A DNA stretch of 64,000 nt from Rhodococcus sp. 14-2483-1-2 (GTDB taxonomy: Bacteria > Actinomycetota > Actinomycetes > Mycobacteriales > Mycobacteriaceae): positions 141,070 to 205,069 of the forward strand of contig NZ_NPFW01000004.1 in NCBI RefSeq assembly GCF_002259405.1, given 5' to 3'. Both the position numbers and the translations under genes were made by a program. Below, piece by piece: positions 28,008 to 36,480 of the stretch; the stretch's first letter is position 1; the number at the start of each line of letters is the position of its first letter. The notes below the pieces were generated by a model. The model saw only the letters and a program-made list of their open reading frames with translations. It was not told the DNA's origin and did no database searches.

Positions 28008-28735
28008 TTGCCCACGAACTTCGGCTTGCGCTTCTCTGCTCGTGCGCGGCGCGCTTCTTTCATGTCCTCACTGCTCCACGCGGCCTCGAACGCTGCGGCC
28101 TGCTCCGGCGTCGGATGATCGTGAATCCTGTCGTCGTTGAACACGAGCTTGAGGTGCTTCAGCGCCAACGGAGCGAGCTCGCAGATCGATTTCGCCCACT
28201 GCGTCGCGACATCGCGATCACCGAGCTTGTTGGCCAGCCCGCACGTGTACGCCTGATCTGCGTGCACCCGCTCCCCGCCCAGCAGGATGGTGCGCGCCAC
28301 TCCCCCGCCCGCGAGCGCAGCCAATCGCCGGATGGTCCAGTTGCTCACCGCGATACCGAGGCGCGTCGACGGAATCTCGAAGAAGCTGCCCGGCGCAACG
28401 ACCCGCAGATCGCAGGCGATCGCCAACTGAGTGCCGGCCCCTACGGCCGGGCCGTTGACCGCCGCGACCACAGGAATCGAGGCCGCCTCCACCGCGGTCA
28501 GCATGTCCTCGAGGATCTGTCCGAAATGCTCGGGGAACGCGTCCCCCGTCAGATCCGCGCCCGCGCAGAAGCTGGTGCCCTGGCCGGTGATGACCACGAC
28601 CCGCGCGCCGTCACGCTCGGCCTGTTCGACTCCGCGATGCACCGCGAGGCACAACTCGGAGTTCAACGCGTTCCGTCGATCCGGGCGCTGCAGTTCGATG
28701 GTGACGACGTCGCCGTCACGAGAGAGTCCGATCAC
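28004..28735 (-). CDS. echA6: EchA6-like crotonase
   Basis: This 243-aa crotonase-fold protein matches M. tuberculosis EchA6 (Rv0905) in length and motifs: start (V)IGLSRDG, QRPDRRNALNS, CAGADLTGDAF, NGPAVGAGTQLAIACDLRVVAP, and a C-terminus ending EKRKPKFVGK. Mycobacterial EchA6 lacks hydratase activity and binds acyl-CoA to feed FAS-II for mycolic acid synthesis. The genome position, between the Rv0906-like/ctpE genes and accD3, supports orthology. The start is GTG with no clear SD. It is translationally coupled to amt. The divergent flavin oxidoreductase is 62 bp away, and a TTGACA at 28766 in that gap may serve the latter. Confidence 0.85.
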   Translation of the reverse strand: MIGLSRDGDVVTIELQRPDRRNALNSELCLAVHRGVEQAERDGARVVVITGQGTSFCAGADLTGDAFPEHFGQILEDMLTAVEAASIPVVAAVNGPAVGAGTQLAIACDLRVVAPGSFFEIPSTRLGIAVSNWTIRRLAALAGGGVARTILLGGERVHADQAYTCGLANKLGDRDVATQWAKSICELAPLALKHLKLVFNDDRIHDHPTPEQAAAFEAAWSSEDMKEARRARAEKRKPKFVGK

Positions 28736-28797
28736 GAGAGCAGAGGTTACCCACCAGTACAGGAATTGACAGTGCGGGGCCTGATCTACTGGTCTGC

Positions 28798-29865
28798 ATG
28801 ATCGACACTCGGGTCGCCGTCATCGGCGCCGGCCAAGCCGGACTCTCGGCCGGCTATCACCTCCATCGTGCGGGCCTGACCGCCGGTGAGGGGTTCGTGA
28901 TGCTGGACCGATCGCCCGGACCGGGTGGTGCGTGGCAGTTCCGCTGGCCCTCGCTGACGCTGAGCACCGTCAACGGCGTGCACGACCTGCCAGGAATGGC
29001 GTTCACCGACACCCTCGGCGACGAGCCTGCCGAGACCATCGCAGCCGCCGACGCCGTCCCCCGCTACTACCGCGCCTACGAGGACCGCTTCGAACTGCAT
29101 GTTCGACGCCCCGTCACGGTGACCGTCGTGTGCGATCGTGAACCCCGGTTCCGGGTCGAGGCAGGCGAGACCGTCGTCATGGCCGAGGGGCTGATCAATG
29201 CGACCGGGACATGGGAGAAGCCGTTCGTTCCGCACTACGACGGTGCCGAGACGTTCGCAGGCAGGCAAGTGCACACCAAGGACTATCGAACCGCCGACGA
29301 GTTCGCCGGCAAGCACGTCGTCGTGGTGGGCGGCGGCATCTCGGCCGTCCAGCTGCTCGACGAGATCTCGCAGGTCACGTCCACGACCTGGGTGACGCGC
29401 CGACCACCGGTGTTTCGGGACAGCGAGTTCGACCACGATGCCGGCCGCAAGGCCGTCGCAATGGTCGAAGAACGTGTGCGGGCCGGCCTGCCACCCGGTT
29501 CGGTCGTCTCGGTGACCGGGCTGCTGCTGACGCCGTCGTTGGCGGCCGCCCAGAAACGCGGCGCGCTCGACCGGAAGCCGATGTTCTCGTCCATCACGGA
29601 AGATTCGGTGGTCTGGGAGGACGGGTCGAGTCAGCACGCCGATGTGATCCTGTGGGCCACCGGTTTTCGGAGCGCCCTCGACCACCTCGCGCCGCTGCGC
29701 CTGCGGGGACACGGAGGCGGAATCGTGATGGACGGCAGGCTGACCACCCGAGTCGCCGCGAACCATCGCGTCCACCTGCTCGGCTACGGGCCGTCCGCCA
29801 GCACGATCGGAGCGAACCGAGCCGGGCGAGCCGCGGTGACCGAACTACTCGAAACTCTGGATTAA
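28798..29865 (+). CDS. flavin-containing monooxygenase-like FAD/NAD(P) oxidoreductase
   Basis: The product is a 355-aa two-dinucleotide-domain flavoprotein (FMO/ArsO/thioredoxin-reductase-like). The FAD motif GAGQAG is at residues 10-15, and GPGGAW plus the aromatic stretch to residue 55 matches FMO-like proteins. The NAD(P) motif GGGISA lies near residue 178. An ATGF motif near residue 290 (ILWATGFRSALDHL) completes the family pattern. It probably oxygenates a small nucleophile or shuttles electrons; the substrate is unknown. The ATG has no SD and lies close to a TTGACA-type -35 box, so a short or leaderless transcript is possible. The stop overlaps the convergent hemD-like stop by 3 bp. Confidence 0.85.
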   Translation: MIDTRVAVIGAGQAGLSAGYHLHRAGLTAGEGFVMLDRSPGPGGAWQFRWPSLTLSTVNGVHDLPGMAFTDTLGDEPAETIAAADAVPRYYRAYEDRFELHVRRPVTVTVVCDREPRFRVEAGETVVMAEGLINATGTWEKPFVPHYDGAETFAGRQVHTKDYRTADEFAGKHVVVVGGGISAVQLLDEISQVTSTTWVTRRPPVFRDSEFDHDAGRKAVAMVEERVRAGLPPGSVVSVTGLLLTPSLAAAQKRGALDRKPMFSSITEDSVVWEDGSSQHADVILWATGFRSALDHLAPLRLRGHGGGIVMDGRLTTRVAANHRVHLLGYGPSASTIGANRAGRAAVTELLETLD

Positions 29866-30683
29866 CCGAGCTCCTCGGCCACGAACTTCGCCAGCGCGCC
29901 CAATCGCGCCCGGCTCGGCATCGAGGTCGGAACGCCCAACGCATCCAACGGCGCCGACGTCACCGGCCCGACGCAGATCGCGGCGACAGGGCCGCGAAGT
30001 GCGTCGAGGAAGGCGTCGAGCAGGCCGTTGTCCTTCGCCGTCGAGAGCAAGGACGCCACCGCGGGGGCGCTGGTGAACGTGACCGCGTCGACCCGATGCT
30101 CGATGATCTGCGACAGCAGGTCGATGAGCGGAGCCTGATCCACGGGGCGGATCCACCGATACACCGGAACCGGCCGCACGTGTGCCCCGAGTTCGATCAG
30201 TGCATCGCTCAAGTGGATCGTCGGTTCCCATTCGGTGATCACCCCGTGCAGCTGAACCGCGATGTCCGCGCCGACAACACCTTCGGCCTCGAGATGATCG
30301 GAGACTTCCTGCGAAGCCTCGGTGGCCGGAGACCACTCGTCTCGTAACCCTGCACCACGAATGGCACCGCGCGCCTTGGGCCCTCGGGCAATGATCCGCG
30401 AATGCCCAAGAGCCGCAACGAGATCATCACGGATGCCCCAGTCGGCGGCCGCGTCGAGCCAGCCCCGGAAACCGATGCCGGTGCTGATCACCACGATCTG
30501 CGGCGGGCGTTCGACGATGCCCTCGGTGGCGGACTTCAACTCCGAGTCGTCGATCAGGGGCAGAACGTGAATCGCCGCGGCGTGAACGATGTTCGCGCCG
30601 CGGCGTTCGAGCATGGTGGCCAATTCGTCTGCACGTCGCTCGGCGGTGAGGGCAACGGTCTTGCCTGCGAGCGAATCGGACAT
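29862..30683 (-). CDS. uroporphyrinogen-III synthase (HemD)-like protein
   Basis: The product is a 273-aa HemD-fold protein: two alternating alpha/beta domains with the family stretches IVVISTGIGFRGWLDAA (about 65-81) and VDAVTFTSAPAVASLL (about 200-215). HemD closes hydroxymethylbilane to uroporphyrinogen III. Actinobacteria often also carry HemD-like proteins fused to a winged-helix regulator near nitrite/assimilation genes. Here that C-terminal DNA-binding part is absent and no heme gene is nearby, so this is either the plain enzyme or a paralogue with another job. It is convergent with the flavin oxidoreductase. Confidence 0.75.
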   Translation of the reverse strand: MSDSLAGKTVALTAERRADELATMLERRGANIVHAAAIHVLPLIDDSELKSATEGIVERPPQIVVISTGIGFRGWLDAAADWGIRDDLVAALGHSRIIARGPKARGAIRGAGLRDEWSPATEASQEVSDHLEAEGVVGADIAVQLHGVITEWEPTIHLSDALIELGAHVRPVPVYRWIRPVDQAPLIDLLSQIIEHRVDAVTFTSAPAVASLLSTAKDNGLLDAFLDALRGPVAAICVGPVTSAPLDALGVPTSMPSRARLGALAKFVAEELG

Positions 30684-30724
30684 GAGTACAGACTAGGCCC
30701 CCGACGTGCCTGGAACGTGACAGG

Positions 30725-31573
30725 TCAGCTGCTGAACTTGTCCGGGTCCGGGCCGGTGCGGCCGTCTGCGGAGTCCAGCGCGTTGATCTGCTGAATCTCG
30801 TCGTTGCTGAGCTCGAATCCGAACACGTCGAAGTTGCTGGCGATGCGCTTCGGGGTCACCGACTTGGGGATCACCACGTTGCCGAGCTGGATGTGCCAGC
30901 GCAGGATCACCTGGGCCGGGGTGACTCCGTGCGCCTCGGCAATGGGCGCGAAGGCCGGCTCGTCCAGAACGGTGCCCGAGCCCAGCGGGCTCCAGGCCTC
31001 GGTGGCGATGCCCTTCGAGGTGTGGAAGGCACGCAGCTCTTCCTGGATGAAGCGCGGATGCAGTTCGATTTGATTGACCGACGGCACCTCACCGACGGCG
31101 TCCATCAGCTTCTCGAGGGTGGGGATGGTGAAGTTGGAGACGCCGATGGAGCCGATGCGGCCATCCGCCTTGAGCTTCTGGAAAGCCTTGAACGTGTCGA
31201 TGTACTTGTCACGGTCGAGCTGCTGCCAGTGAATGAGGTACAGGTCGAGGTACTCGAGTCCGAGGCGATCCATGCTCGCGTCGAACGCCGCCAACGTGGA
31301 GTCGTAGCCCTGGTCGTCGTTCCACAACTTGGTGGTGACGAACAGCTCGTCACGGGCAATGCCGGAGTCTGCGATGGCCCGGCCGGTGCCGGTTTCGTTC
31401 TCGTACACCTTGGCGGTGTCGATGCTGCGGTAGCCGACCTTCAATGCCTCGGTCACGGCGGCCTGGGCACCGTCGTCGGGCACCTGCCACACTCCGAACC
31501 CCAGCTGGGGAATGGACGTGCCGTCGTTGAGCACGATGGTCGGTACAGTACTGGTCTCGGCTGAATACGTCAT
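30725..31573 (-). CDS. aldo/keto reductase (AKR5-like)
   Basis: This 282-aa NADPH-dependent aldo/keto reductase resembles 2,5-diketo-gluconate reductases. The catalytic tetrad is Asp and Tyr in RSIDTAKVYENE, Lys in VTTKLWN and His in YLIHWQ. The phosphate-binding region is VIPKSVTPKRIASN near the C-terminus. I set the start at ATG 31573, where the family's N-terminus begins (MTYSAETS); the frame continues open antisense to the ABC-F gene, but that extension is not protein-like. It is divergent from the ABC-F gene (54-bp spacer). Such enzymes detoxify carbonyls or reduce ketoacids; the substrate is open. Confidence 0.9.
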   Translation of the reverse strand: MTYSAETSTVPTIVLNDGTSIPQLGFGVWQVPDDGAQAAVTEALKVGYRSIDTAKVYENETGTGRAIADSGIARDELFVTTKLWNDDQGYDSTLAAFDASMDRLGLEYLDLYLIHWQQLDRDKYIDTFKAFQKLKADGRIGSIGVSNFTIPTLEKLMDAVGEVPSVNQIELHPRFIQEELRAFHTSKGIATEAWSPLGSGTVLDEPAFAPIAEAHGVTPAQVILRWHIQLGNVVIPKSVTPKRIASNFDVFGFELSNDEIQQINALDSADGRTGPDPDKFSS

Positions 31574-31627
31574 ACGAATGGCAACGGTGGGTGGGGTGGT
31601 GTTGTTCCCGCCCCTTAGTGTTTCGGT

Positions 31628-33259
31628 GTGACCGCAACGCTTCGTATCGATGATCTCGCCGCTTTTCACGGCGATCGAACCCTGTTCTCCGGCCTGGATC
31701 TGACGGTGACCGAGGGTGATGTGATCGGGCTCGTCGGGGCCAACGGTGCAGGTAAGTCGACGTTGTTGACGTTGCTCGCGGGGGTGGGGACGGCCGATCA
31801 CGAGGGTGAGATCTACACCAGCCCGCCCGACGCCACGGTCGGCTACCTGGCACAGGAACCCGAGCGCATTGCCGGGGAGACGGTGCTGGACTTTCTCGGT
31901 CGACGGACCGGGGTGACCGATGCCGAAGCCTCCATGAACGCAGCCGCCGAGGCGTTGGGCTCGAGTGACGAGGACCTCTACACCCCGGCACTGGAGAAGT
32001 GGCTTGCGCTCGGCGGCGCGGATCTGGCGGAGCGCACGGCGAAGGTGCTGGCGGATCTCGGTCTGGATGTCGACGGATCTGCGCTGATGACGGCGCTGTC
32101 CGGTGGGCAGGCTGCCCGCGCAGGGCTCGCCGCGATTCTGCTCGCTCGCTACGACATCCTGCTGCTCGACGAGCCGACCAACGATCTCGATCTGGCGGGC
32201 CTCGAGCAACTGGAGCAGTTCGTCGTCGCGACGCGGGCGGCGATCGTCGTCGTCAGTCACGATCGAGAGTTTCTGGCGCGGACGGTGACGGGAGTCGTCG
32301 AGCTCGATCGGGCGCAGCGTCGCATCGATGTGTACGACGGCAGCTATCAGTCGTATCTGGCGGAACGCGAGATTGCGCGCCAGCATGCGCGGGAGAAGTA
32401 CGACGAGTTCGCAGACACCAAGTCCGCGTTGGAGTCTCGCGCGCAGATGCAGCGAAACTGGATGGAGTCCGGGGTACGCAATGCGCGGCGCAAGGCCACC
32501 GACAACGACAAGATCGCCCGCAAGACCCGCGCCGAGTCCACCGAGAAACAAGCGGCGAAAGCCCGTCAGACCCAGCGGCGCATCGAGCGCCTCGAGGTGG
32601 TCGAGGAACCCCGCAAGGAATGGGAGCTGCGAATGGAGATTGCGGCGGCTCCCCGTAGCGGCACCGTTGTCTCGGTGCTGGGCGGGGCCGTCGTGCGGCG
32701 CTCCGGATTCACGTTCGGCCCGGTGACGACGCAGATCGAGTGGGGCGATCGAATTCTGATCACGGGGCCCAACGGTTCCGGCAAGACGACGTTGCTGTCG
32801 GTACTCCTGGGCCGCTTGGACCCGGACGAGGGCACGGCCGCGCTGGGTTCGGGCGTGGCGATCGGTGAAATCGACCAGGCACGAGCATATTTCGTCGGCG
32901 AGGGCACAGTGTCCGACGCCCTGAGCGCAGCGGTTCCCGAGTGGCCCGACGCCGAGGTCCGCACCCTGCTGGCCAAGTTCGGCCTGCGCGGCGACGACGC
33001 ACTGCGGCCGGCGTCGTCTCTCTCGCCCGGTGAGCGAACCCGCGCGGCACTCGCCCTGCTGCAGGCCCGCGGAGTCAACCTGCTGGTACTCGACGAGCCG
33101 ACCAACCACCTCGATCTGCCTGCCATCGAACAACTCGAACGGGCCATGGAGAACTTCGAGGGCACGCTGCTGCTGGTGACACACGACCGCAGAATGCTCG
33201 ACACGGTCCGCAGCACTCGGCACTGGACGATGACCGACGGGCAGTTGTCGGAACTGTAG
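31628..33259 (+). CDS. ABC-F family ATPase
   Basis: The product is a 543-aa soluble protein with two ABC cassettes and no membrane domain. Cassette 1: Walker A GANGAGKST, signature LSGGQAAR, Walker B ILLLDEPTNDLDL. A basic linker of about 80 residues (240-325) precedes cassette 2: Walker A GPNGSGKTT, a degenerate signature LSPGERTR, Walker B LLVLDEPTNHLDL. ABC-F proteins act on the ribosome, as translation factors (EttA/Uup type) or as antibiotic target protectors. The linker shows no decisive drug-resistance signature. The start is GTG 31628. A strong hairpin terminates it at 33266. Confidence 0.9.
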   Translation: MTATLRIDDLAAFHGDRTLFSGLDLTVTEGDVIGLVGANGAGKSTLLTLLAGVGTADHEGEIYTSPPDATVGYLAQEPERIAGETVLDFLGRRTGVTDAEASMNAAAEALGSSDEDLYTPALEKWLALGGADLAERTAKVLADLGLDVDGSALMTALSGGQAARAGLAAILLARYDILLLDEPTNDLDLAGLEQLEQFVVATRAAIVVVSHDREFLARTVTGVVELDRAQRRIDVYDGSYQSYLAEREIARQHAREKYDEFADTKSALESRAQMQRNWMESGVRNARRKATDNDKIARKTRAESTEKQAAKARQTQRRIERLEVVEEPRKEWELRMEIAAAPRSGTVVSVLGGAVVRRSGFTFGPVTTQIEWGDRILITGPNGSGKTTLLSVLLGRLDPDEGTAALGSGVAIGEIDQARAYFVGEGTVSDALSAAVPEWPDAEVRTLLAKFGLRGDDALRPASSLSPGERTRAALALLQARGVNLLVLDEPTNHLDLPAIEQLERAMENFEGTLLLVTHDRRMLDTVRSTRHWTMTDGQLSEL

Positions 33260-33265
33260 TCACGC

Positions 33266-33314
33266 GAATCGGGTGCAGCTGACCGCGGTGAGCGCGGTCA
33301 GCTGCACCCGATTC
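33266..33314. terminator. 21-bp perfect hairpin between convergent genes
   Basis: The arm at 33266-33286 (begins gaatcgggtgcag) is the exact complement of 33294-33314, with a 7-nt loop. It follows the ABC-F stop by six bases and faces the hydrolase gene stop, so it serves both strands. Confidence 0.8.
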
Positions 33315-33317
33315 ACG

Positions 33318-34145
33318 TCAGCTCAGCAGTATTTCGTTCATTTCGGCGGCCGGATGCATCGGCAGCGTGTGGTGCGTGGCTCCGTCGAGTATTGCGATTC
33401 GCGCGTCAGGTAATACGGCTCGGACTGCCGCTTCGATCTTGGATGCGTTGTGTACCTTCCCTTTCCCCGCCAGGACCACGGTTGTGCGCACATTGAAGCC
33501 CTCGAACGCAGCAGGCTTCGGCCGTTTCGGGACGATGGTCTTCGCCGTCGGGAAATGTGCGGCTCCGAGCGCGAGGACGTCGAGCCAGTCGGAATCCAGT
33601 TCCAGGCCATCGGTCTCCCACCCTACGAAGCGTCGCTGCCGTGTCTCGTTGGGAGACAGCAGTATCGGAAGGGCATGAAGCAGGTATCGCGGACTCATGG
33701 AACCGAAGCAAGCATTGGGGTCGAGTAGCGTGAGTGCATCGACTCGGGTCGCGTTCCGCAGGGCGTACGCCAGGGCGATCATCGCGCCGTAGGAATGTCC
33801 GCAGAGTGCCGCGGTGGGCAGCTTCAGCTCGTCCAGCACCGCCGTCACCCAGTTCAGCAGCTCGTCCACCGAGTCGATGGACTGCTGTCCGGGGACGCTG
33901 CGCCCGACGTCACCCATGAGGTCGACCGCGTACACCCGATACCGCTGCGAGAGCGCCTCGACGTTGGCGAACCACACGGTGGACGTGGCACCCGCCCCAG
34001 GGAGCAGCACCAGCGCCGGGCCGTCGACGAGTCCGCAGGCGTTGATTCGCGTGGTGCCGTGCACCGTGTTCACGTCGATGGCTTGGGTATCCGTCGGCCA
34101 CTTCTGCAGCACCCGGTCGTAGGCGGAGAAGAATTCGTCCAGCAT
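33318..34145 (-). CDS. alpha/beta hydrolase divergent from a MarR regulator
   Basis: This 275-aa alpha/beta hydrolase has the oxyanion-hole/HG-type stretch VLLPGAGATST, VDLMGDVGRS, nucleophile elbow GHSYGA, and a catalytic His in GATHHTLPMHP. ATG 34145 follows GAGGG by eight bases; an upstream in-frame start at 34316 would run into the divergent regulator gene and was rejected. The pairing with a divergently transcribed MarR gene across 84 bp containing a perfect palindrome indicates that this gene is a likely MarR target. The substrate is unknown; small esters or lactones are typical of the family. Confidence 0.85.
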   Translation of the reverse strand: MLDEFFSAYDRVLQKWPTDTQAIDVNTVHGTTRINACGLVDGPALVLLPGAGATSTVWFANVEALSQRYRVYAVDLMGDVGRSVPGQQSIDSVDELLNWVTAVLDELKLPTAALCGHSYGAMIALAYALRNATRVDALTLLDPNACFGSMSPRYLLHALPILLSPNETRQRRFVGWETDGLELDSDWLDVLALGAAHFPTAKTIVPKRPKPAAFEGFNVRTTVVLAGKGKVHNASKIEAAVRAVLPDARIAILDGATHHTLPMHPAAEMNEILLS

Positions 34146-34163
34146 CTCTGCAACCCTCAATTC

Positions 34164-34178
34164 TCTCGATGATCGAGA
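34164..34178. promoter_or_regulatory. candidate MarR operator
   Basis: The perfect palindrome tctcgat-g-atcgaga (7+1+7) lies midway between the divergent hydrolase and MarR genes. This is the usual place and size for an autoregulatory MarR site. Confidence 0.6.
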
Positions 34179-34229
34179 TAGTAGACAATGGAGAGACCAA
34201 TCGTCCAGCATCTCCCGAGGGATCAGCAC

Positions 34230-34685
34230 ATGACCGAACCTGTCGCCGCCGTGCATCAGTTGCGAGCACTGACCGTCGAGCTCGATCTCCTCGGCGCAGA
34301 CTTCGCCCAGAAGCACTCACTTCACCCGACAGACATCCGCGCGCTGATCTGCCTACTGGATGCGGACCGAGCCGGAACGCGTGCCACACCCGGCTGGCTC
34401 GGCGGACAGCTGGGCCTGGAATCCGCGTCGGTCACGGCTCTGATCGATCGAATGGCCAAGCGACAGTTGGTATCACGTGAACCCGACCCAGACGATCGAC
34501 GGCGGGTACTGCTACGGGTCACTGCACACGCAGCCGAACTCGGCACGACGTTCTTCGGCCCCGTCATCGGTCGGGCCGTCGACGAGCTCGCACGCTTCAC
34601 ACCAGAGCAGCGGGCGACGATCGACGAATTTCTGACGACCATGCATGCGGTGGTCGTGGCAGCTCGGGAACAACAATCCCTGTAG
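34230..34685 (+). CDS. MarR-family transcriptional regulator
   Basis: The product is a 151-aa winged-helix regulator. Recognition-helix region GWLGGQLGLESASVTALIDRMAKR is at about residues 47-70, and the wing contains SREPDPDDRRRVLLRVT, the MarR signature. The flanking helices would form the dimer. ATG 34230 follows GAGGGA by eight bases; the in-frame ATG at 34188 would place the start in the probable operator. It most likely represses itself and the divergent hydrolase until a small aromatic or ester ligand binds (family knowledge plus position). Confidence 0.88.
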   Translation: MTEPVAAVHQLRALTVELDLLGADFAQKHSLHPTDIRALICLLDADRAGTRATPGWLGGQLGLESASVTALIDRMAKRQLVSREPDPDDRRRVLLRVTAHAAELGTTFFGPVIGRAVDELARFTPEQRATIDEFLTTMHAVVVAAREQQSL

Positions 34686-34699
34686 GCGCATCAACAAAA

Positions 34700-34749
34700 T
34701 CGTTATTAACGGTTGACACATCGTTGGGTTTATACAACACTTCATTGTC
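34700..34749 (+). promoter_or_regulatory. AT-rich promoter region of the HTH-NatAB operon
   Basis: This short AT-rich stretch stands out in GC-rich DNA. It has ttgaca at 34713-34718 and tatac at 34731-34735. The 12-bp spacing is too short for a standard sigma-70 promoter, so one of the two boxes is probably not used. The imperfect aacg...cgtt repeat could bind the HTH protein. No SD precedes ATG 34750, so the transcript may be nearly leaderless. Confidence 0.4.
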
Positions 34750-35022
34750 ATGAGCCCCATCAAGCGCGGTACCGCGCTCCCGATCTACAACAGGGTGGGT
34801 GTTCTGCGGGCAGAACGGAAGATGAGCCGCGCGCAACTGGCCGAACTCGTCGAAGTGAACCCCCAGACGGTGGGAGCCCTCGAGCGGGGCGACCACTACC
34901 CGAGCCTCGACCTCGCGATGCGCATCTGCGACGTCTTCGATCTGCCGATCGAAGCAGTGTTCTCGCGTACCGAACTCGGACCACTCTCCGCCGAACTCTT
35001 CCGAAGGGAGAAGGATCGATGA
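34750..35022 (+). CDS. small XRE-type helix-turn-helix regulator
   Basis: This 90-aa protein is essentially one HTH_3 domain: SRAQLAELVEVNPQTVGALERGDHYPSLDLAMRICDVF (about residues 26-63, quoted by position: the two helices flank VNPQT). It belongs to the YozG/PF01381 group that commonly heads operons for NatAB-type or other ABC-2 exporters. Its stop overlaps the next ATG by 4 bp. It probably senses membrane or ion stress and controls its own operon through the AT-rich region just upstream (inference). Confidence 0.88.
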   Translation: MSPIKRGTALPIYNRVGVLRAERKMSRAQLAELVEVNPQTVGALERGDHYPSLDLAMRICDVFDLPIEAVFSRTELGPLSAELFRREKDR

Positions 35023-35570
35023 CCACACCCAGCTCCGACCTCCTCACCCGCTACCAGGCGTATCGAACTCGACGATTCCTGGAGCACGACGCGAAAACCC
35101 GTCACTGGCTTCCGAACTGGCGCACCCAAGAGCGTCGTCGCATTCTCGCCGTCTTCGTGATGGCGTCCTTGCTCACTTTGTTGGTGATCGCCGTGTGGTC
35201 ACTGTTCTCCCGGTGGGCACCGATCGCATGGGTCCCTGCCACCGTGATGTTTCTCGTCACGTGGACGATGTTGCAGACAGTGTCACGTCGCCACAGCGAT
35301 GCACCGGTGGGCGCACTCGACGAGTGGGAAGTACAGCAGCGCAACGAAGCCCGCTCGATCGGCCTCACCGTCACTCAGGCCCTGGTGATGGTGGCAGTTC
35401 TGGTCCTGATCGTGCTGTCGGGAACGTACGACAACGAGAACCTGGCGTACGCCGGAGCGTTGTGGACGCTCGCTGCTCTGCTGGCCGGCGGATGCGCACC
35501 GGCCGTCGTTCTCGCGTGGATCACCCCCGACCCCGAACTCGAAGACACCGAAGATTTCGACCCGAAGTAA
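35019..35570 (+). CDS. four-helix membrane protein of the NatAB-type operon
   Basis: The 183-aa product has a basic N-terminal 45 residues, then two pairs of membrane helices (about 45-65, 70-90 and 113-135, 140-160), and a strongly acidic C-terminus (PELEDTEDFDPK). It is not a family I can name. It sits between the HTH gene (ATGA overlap) and the ABC ATPase gene (16-bp gap), so it is probably an accessory or sensing subunit of the exporter. Such small membrane proteins beside HTH-NatAB genes recur in Firmicutes and actinobacteria. Confidence 0.8.
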   Translation: MTTPSSDLLTRYQAYRTRRFLEHDAKTRHWLPNWRTQERRRILAVFVMASLLTLLVIAVWSLFSRWAPIAWVPATVMFLVTWTMLQTVSRRHSDAPVGALDEWEVQQRNEARSIGLTVTQALVMVAVLVLIVLSGTYDNENLAYAGALWTLAALLAGGCAPAVVLAWITPDPELEDTEDFDPK

Positions 35571-35586
35571 CGACCGAAAGGGCACC

Positions 35587-36480
35587 ATGAGCACCCTCAC
35601 GATCGACTCAGTCTCCAAGAGATACGGCGACAAGATCGCCCTGGACAACCTCAGCTTCGACGTCCGGCCGGGCGAGCTGTTCGGCTTCGTCGGCAGCAAC
35701 GGCGCGGGCAAGACCACCACGATGCGCATCGCGCTGGGAGTTCTGTCGGCAGATTCCGGCCAGGTTCTGTTGGGCGGCAAGCCCGTCGACCTCGACGTCC
35801 GCCGCACCATCGGCTACATGCCCGAGGAGCGTGGCCTGTATCCGAAGATGAAAGTCGGTCCGCAACTTGCGTACATGGCGGAGCTGCACGGACTGTCGTC
35901 CAAGGACGCCAAGGCAGCGGTGATTCGCTGGACCGAACGTCTCGGAATCGATCAGCGCGTCAACGACACCGTCGACGCATTGAGCCTGGGTAACCAGCAG
36001 CGCGTCCAGTTGGCGGCCGCGCTGGTGCACGACCCCGCAGTGCTGGTACTGGACGAGCCGTTCTCCGGTCTCGACCCCATCGCCGTCGACGTGATGAGCG
36101 AGGTGCTGCGCGAAAAGGCCGCTGCCGGAGTGCCGGTGGTGTTCTCGAGCCACCAACTCGACCTGGTGCAGCGCCTGTGCGACCGCGTCGGCATCATCGC
36201 CGCCGGCTCGATGAAGGCCGTCGGAACCGTCGACGAGCTACGCGGTTCGGGAGATGCGCAACTGCGCGTCCATGCACCGAACGCTGCCCCCGGATGGGCG
36301 TCGGGCATCGCCGGGGTGAGCACACTCGAACAGGGTGACGGCGTCACCGTCCTCGGCCTGGCACCCGGGGCCGACGATCAGGAGATCCTGCGGGCCGCAC
36401 TGGCAACCGGTCCGGTACACGAATTCTCCATCCAGAAACCTTCCCTGAGCGACCTGTTCCGAGAGGCGGTAGTGGCATGA
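35587..36480 (+). CDS. ABC-2 exporter ATPase, NatA-like
   Basis: The product is a 297-aa ATP-binding subunit: Walker A GSNGAGKTT near residue 36, Q-loop region GYMPEERGLYPKMKV, a degenerate signature LSLGNQQR (family LSxGxxQR), Walker B VLVLDEPFSGLDP and the H-loop SSHQ. The 80-residue C-terminal extension is the DUF4162-type domain of NatA-like exporters. An SD (aaaggg) precedes the ATG. It overlaps the permease gene by 4 bp. NatAB-type pumps expel Na+ or amphiphilic drugs from the cytoplasm; the substrate is not shown by sequence. Confidence 0.9.
   Translation: MSTLTIDSVSKRYGDKIALDNLSFDVRPGELFGFVGSNGAGKTTTMRIALGVLSADSGQVLLGGKPVDLDVRRTIGYMPEERGLYPKMKVGPQLAYMAELHGLSSKDAKAAVIRWTERLGIDQRVNDTVDALSLGNQQRVQLAAALVHDPAVLVLDEPFSGLDPIAVDVMSEVLREKAAAGVPVVFSSHQLDLVQRLCDRVGIIAAGSMKAVGTVDELRGSGDAQLRVHAPNAAPGWASGIAGVSTLEQGDGVTVLGLAPGADDQEILRAALATGPVHEFSIQKPSLSDLFREAVVA

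Noticed and set aside
28766..28792. TTGACA with a TACTGG -10 before the flavin oxidoreductase
   Set aside because: The spacing is 15 bp and the -10 match is poor, so it is mentioned but not called.
30725..33223. 832-codon minus-strand frame suggesting a fusion of aldo/keto reductase with a long N-terminal part
   Set aside because: The upstream part is antisense to the ABC-F gene and has no protein-like features; the reductase starts normally at 31573.
34713..34736. ttgaca/tatac as a standard sigma-70 promoter
   Set aside because: The spacing is 12 bp, too short for a normal -35/-10 pair. Kept only as a low-confidence promoter region.
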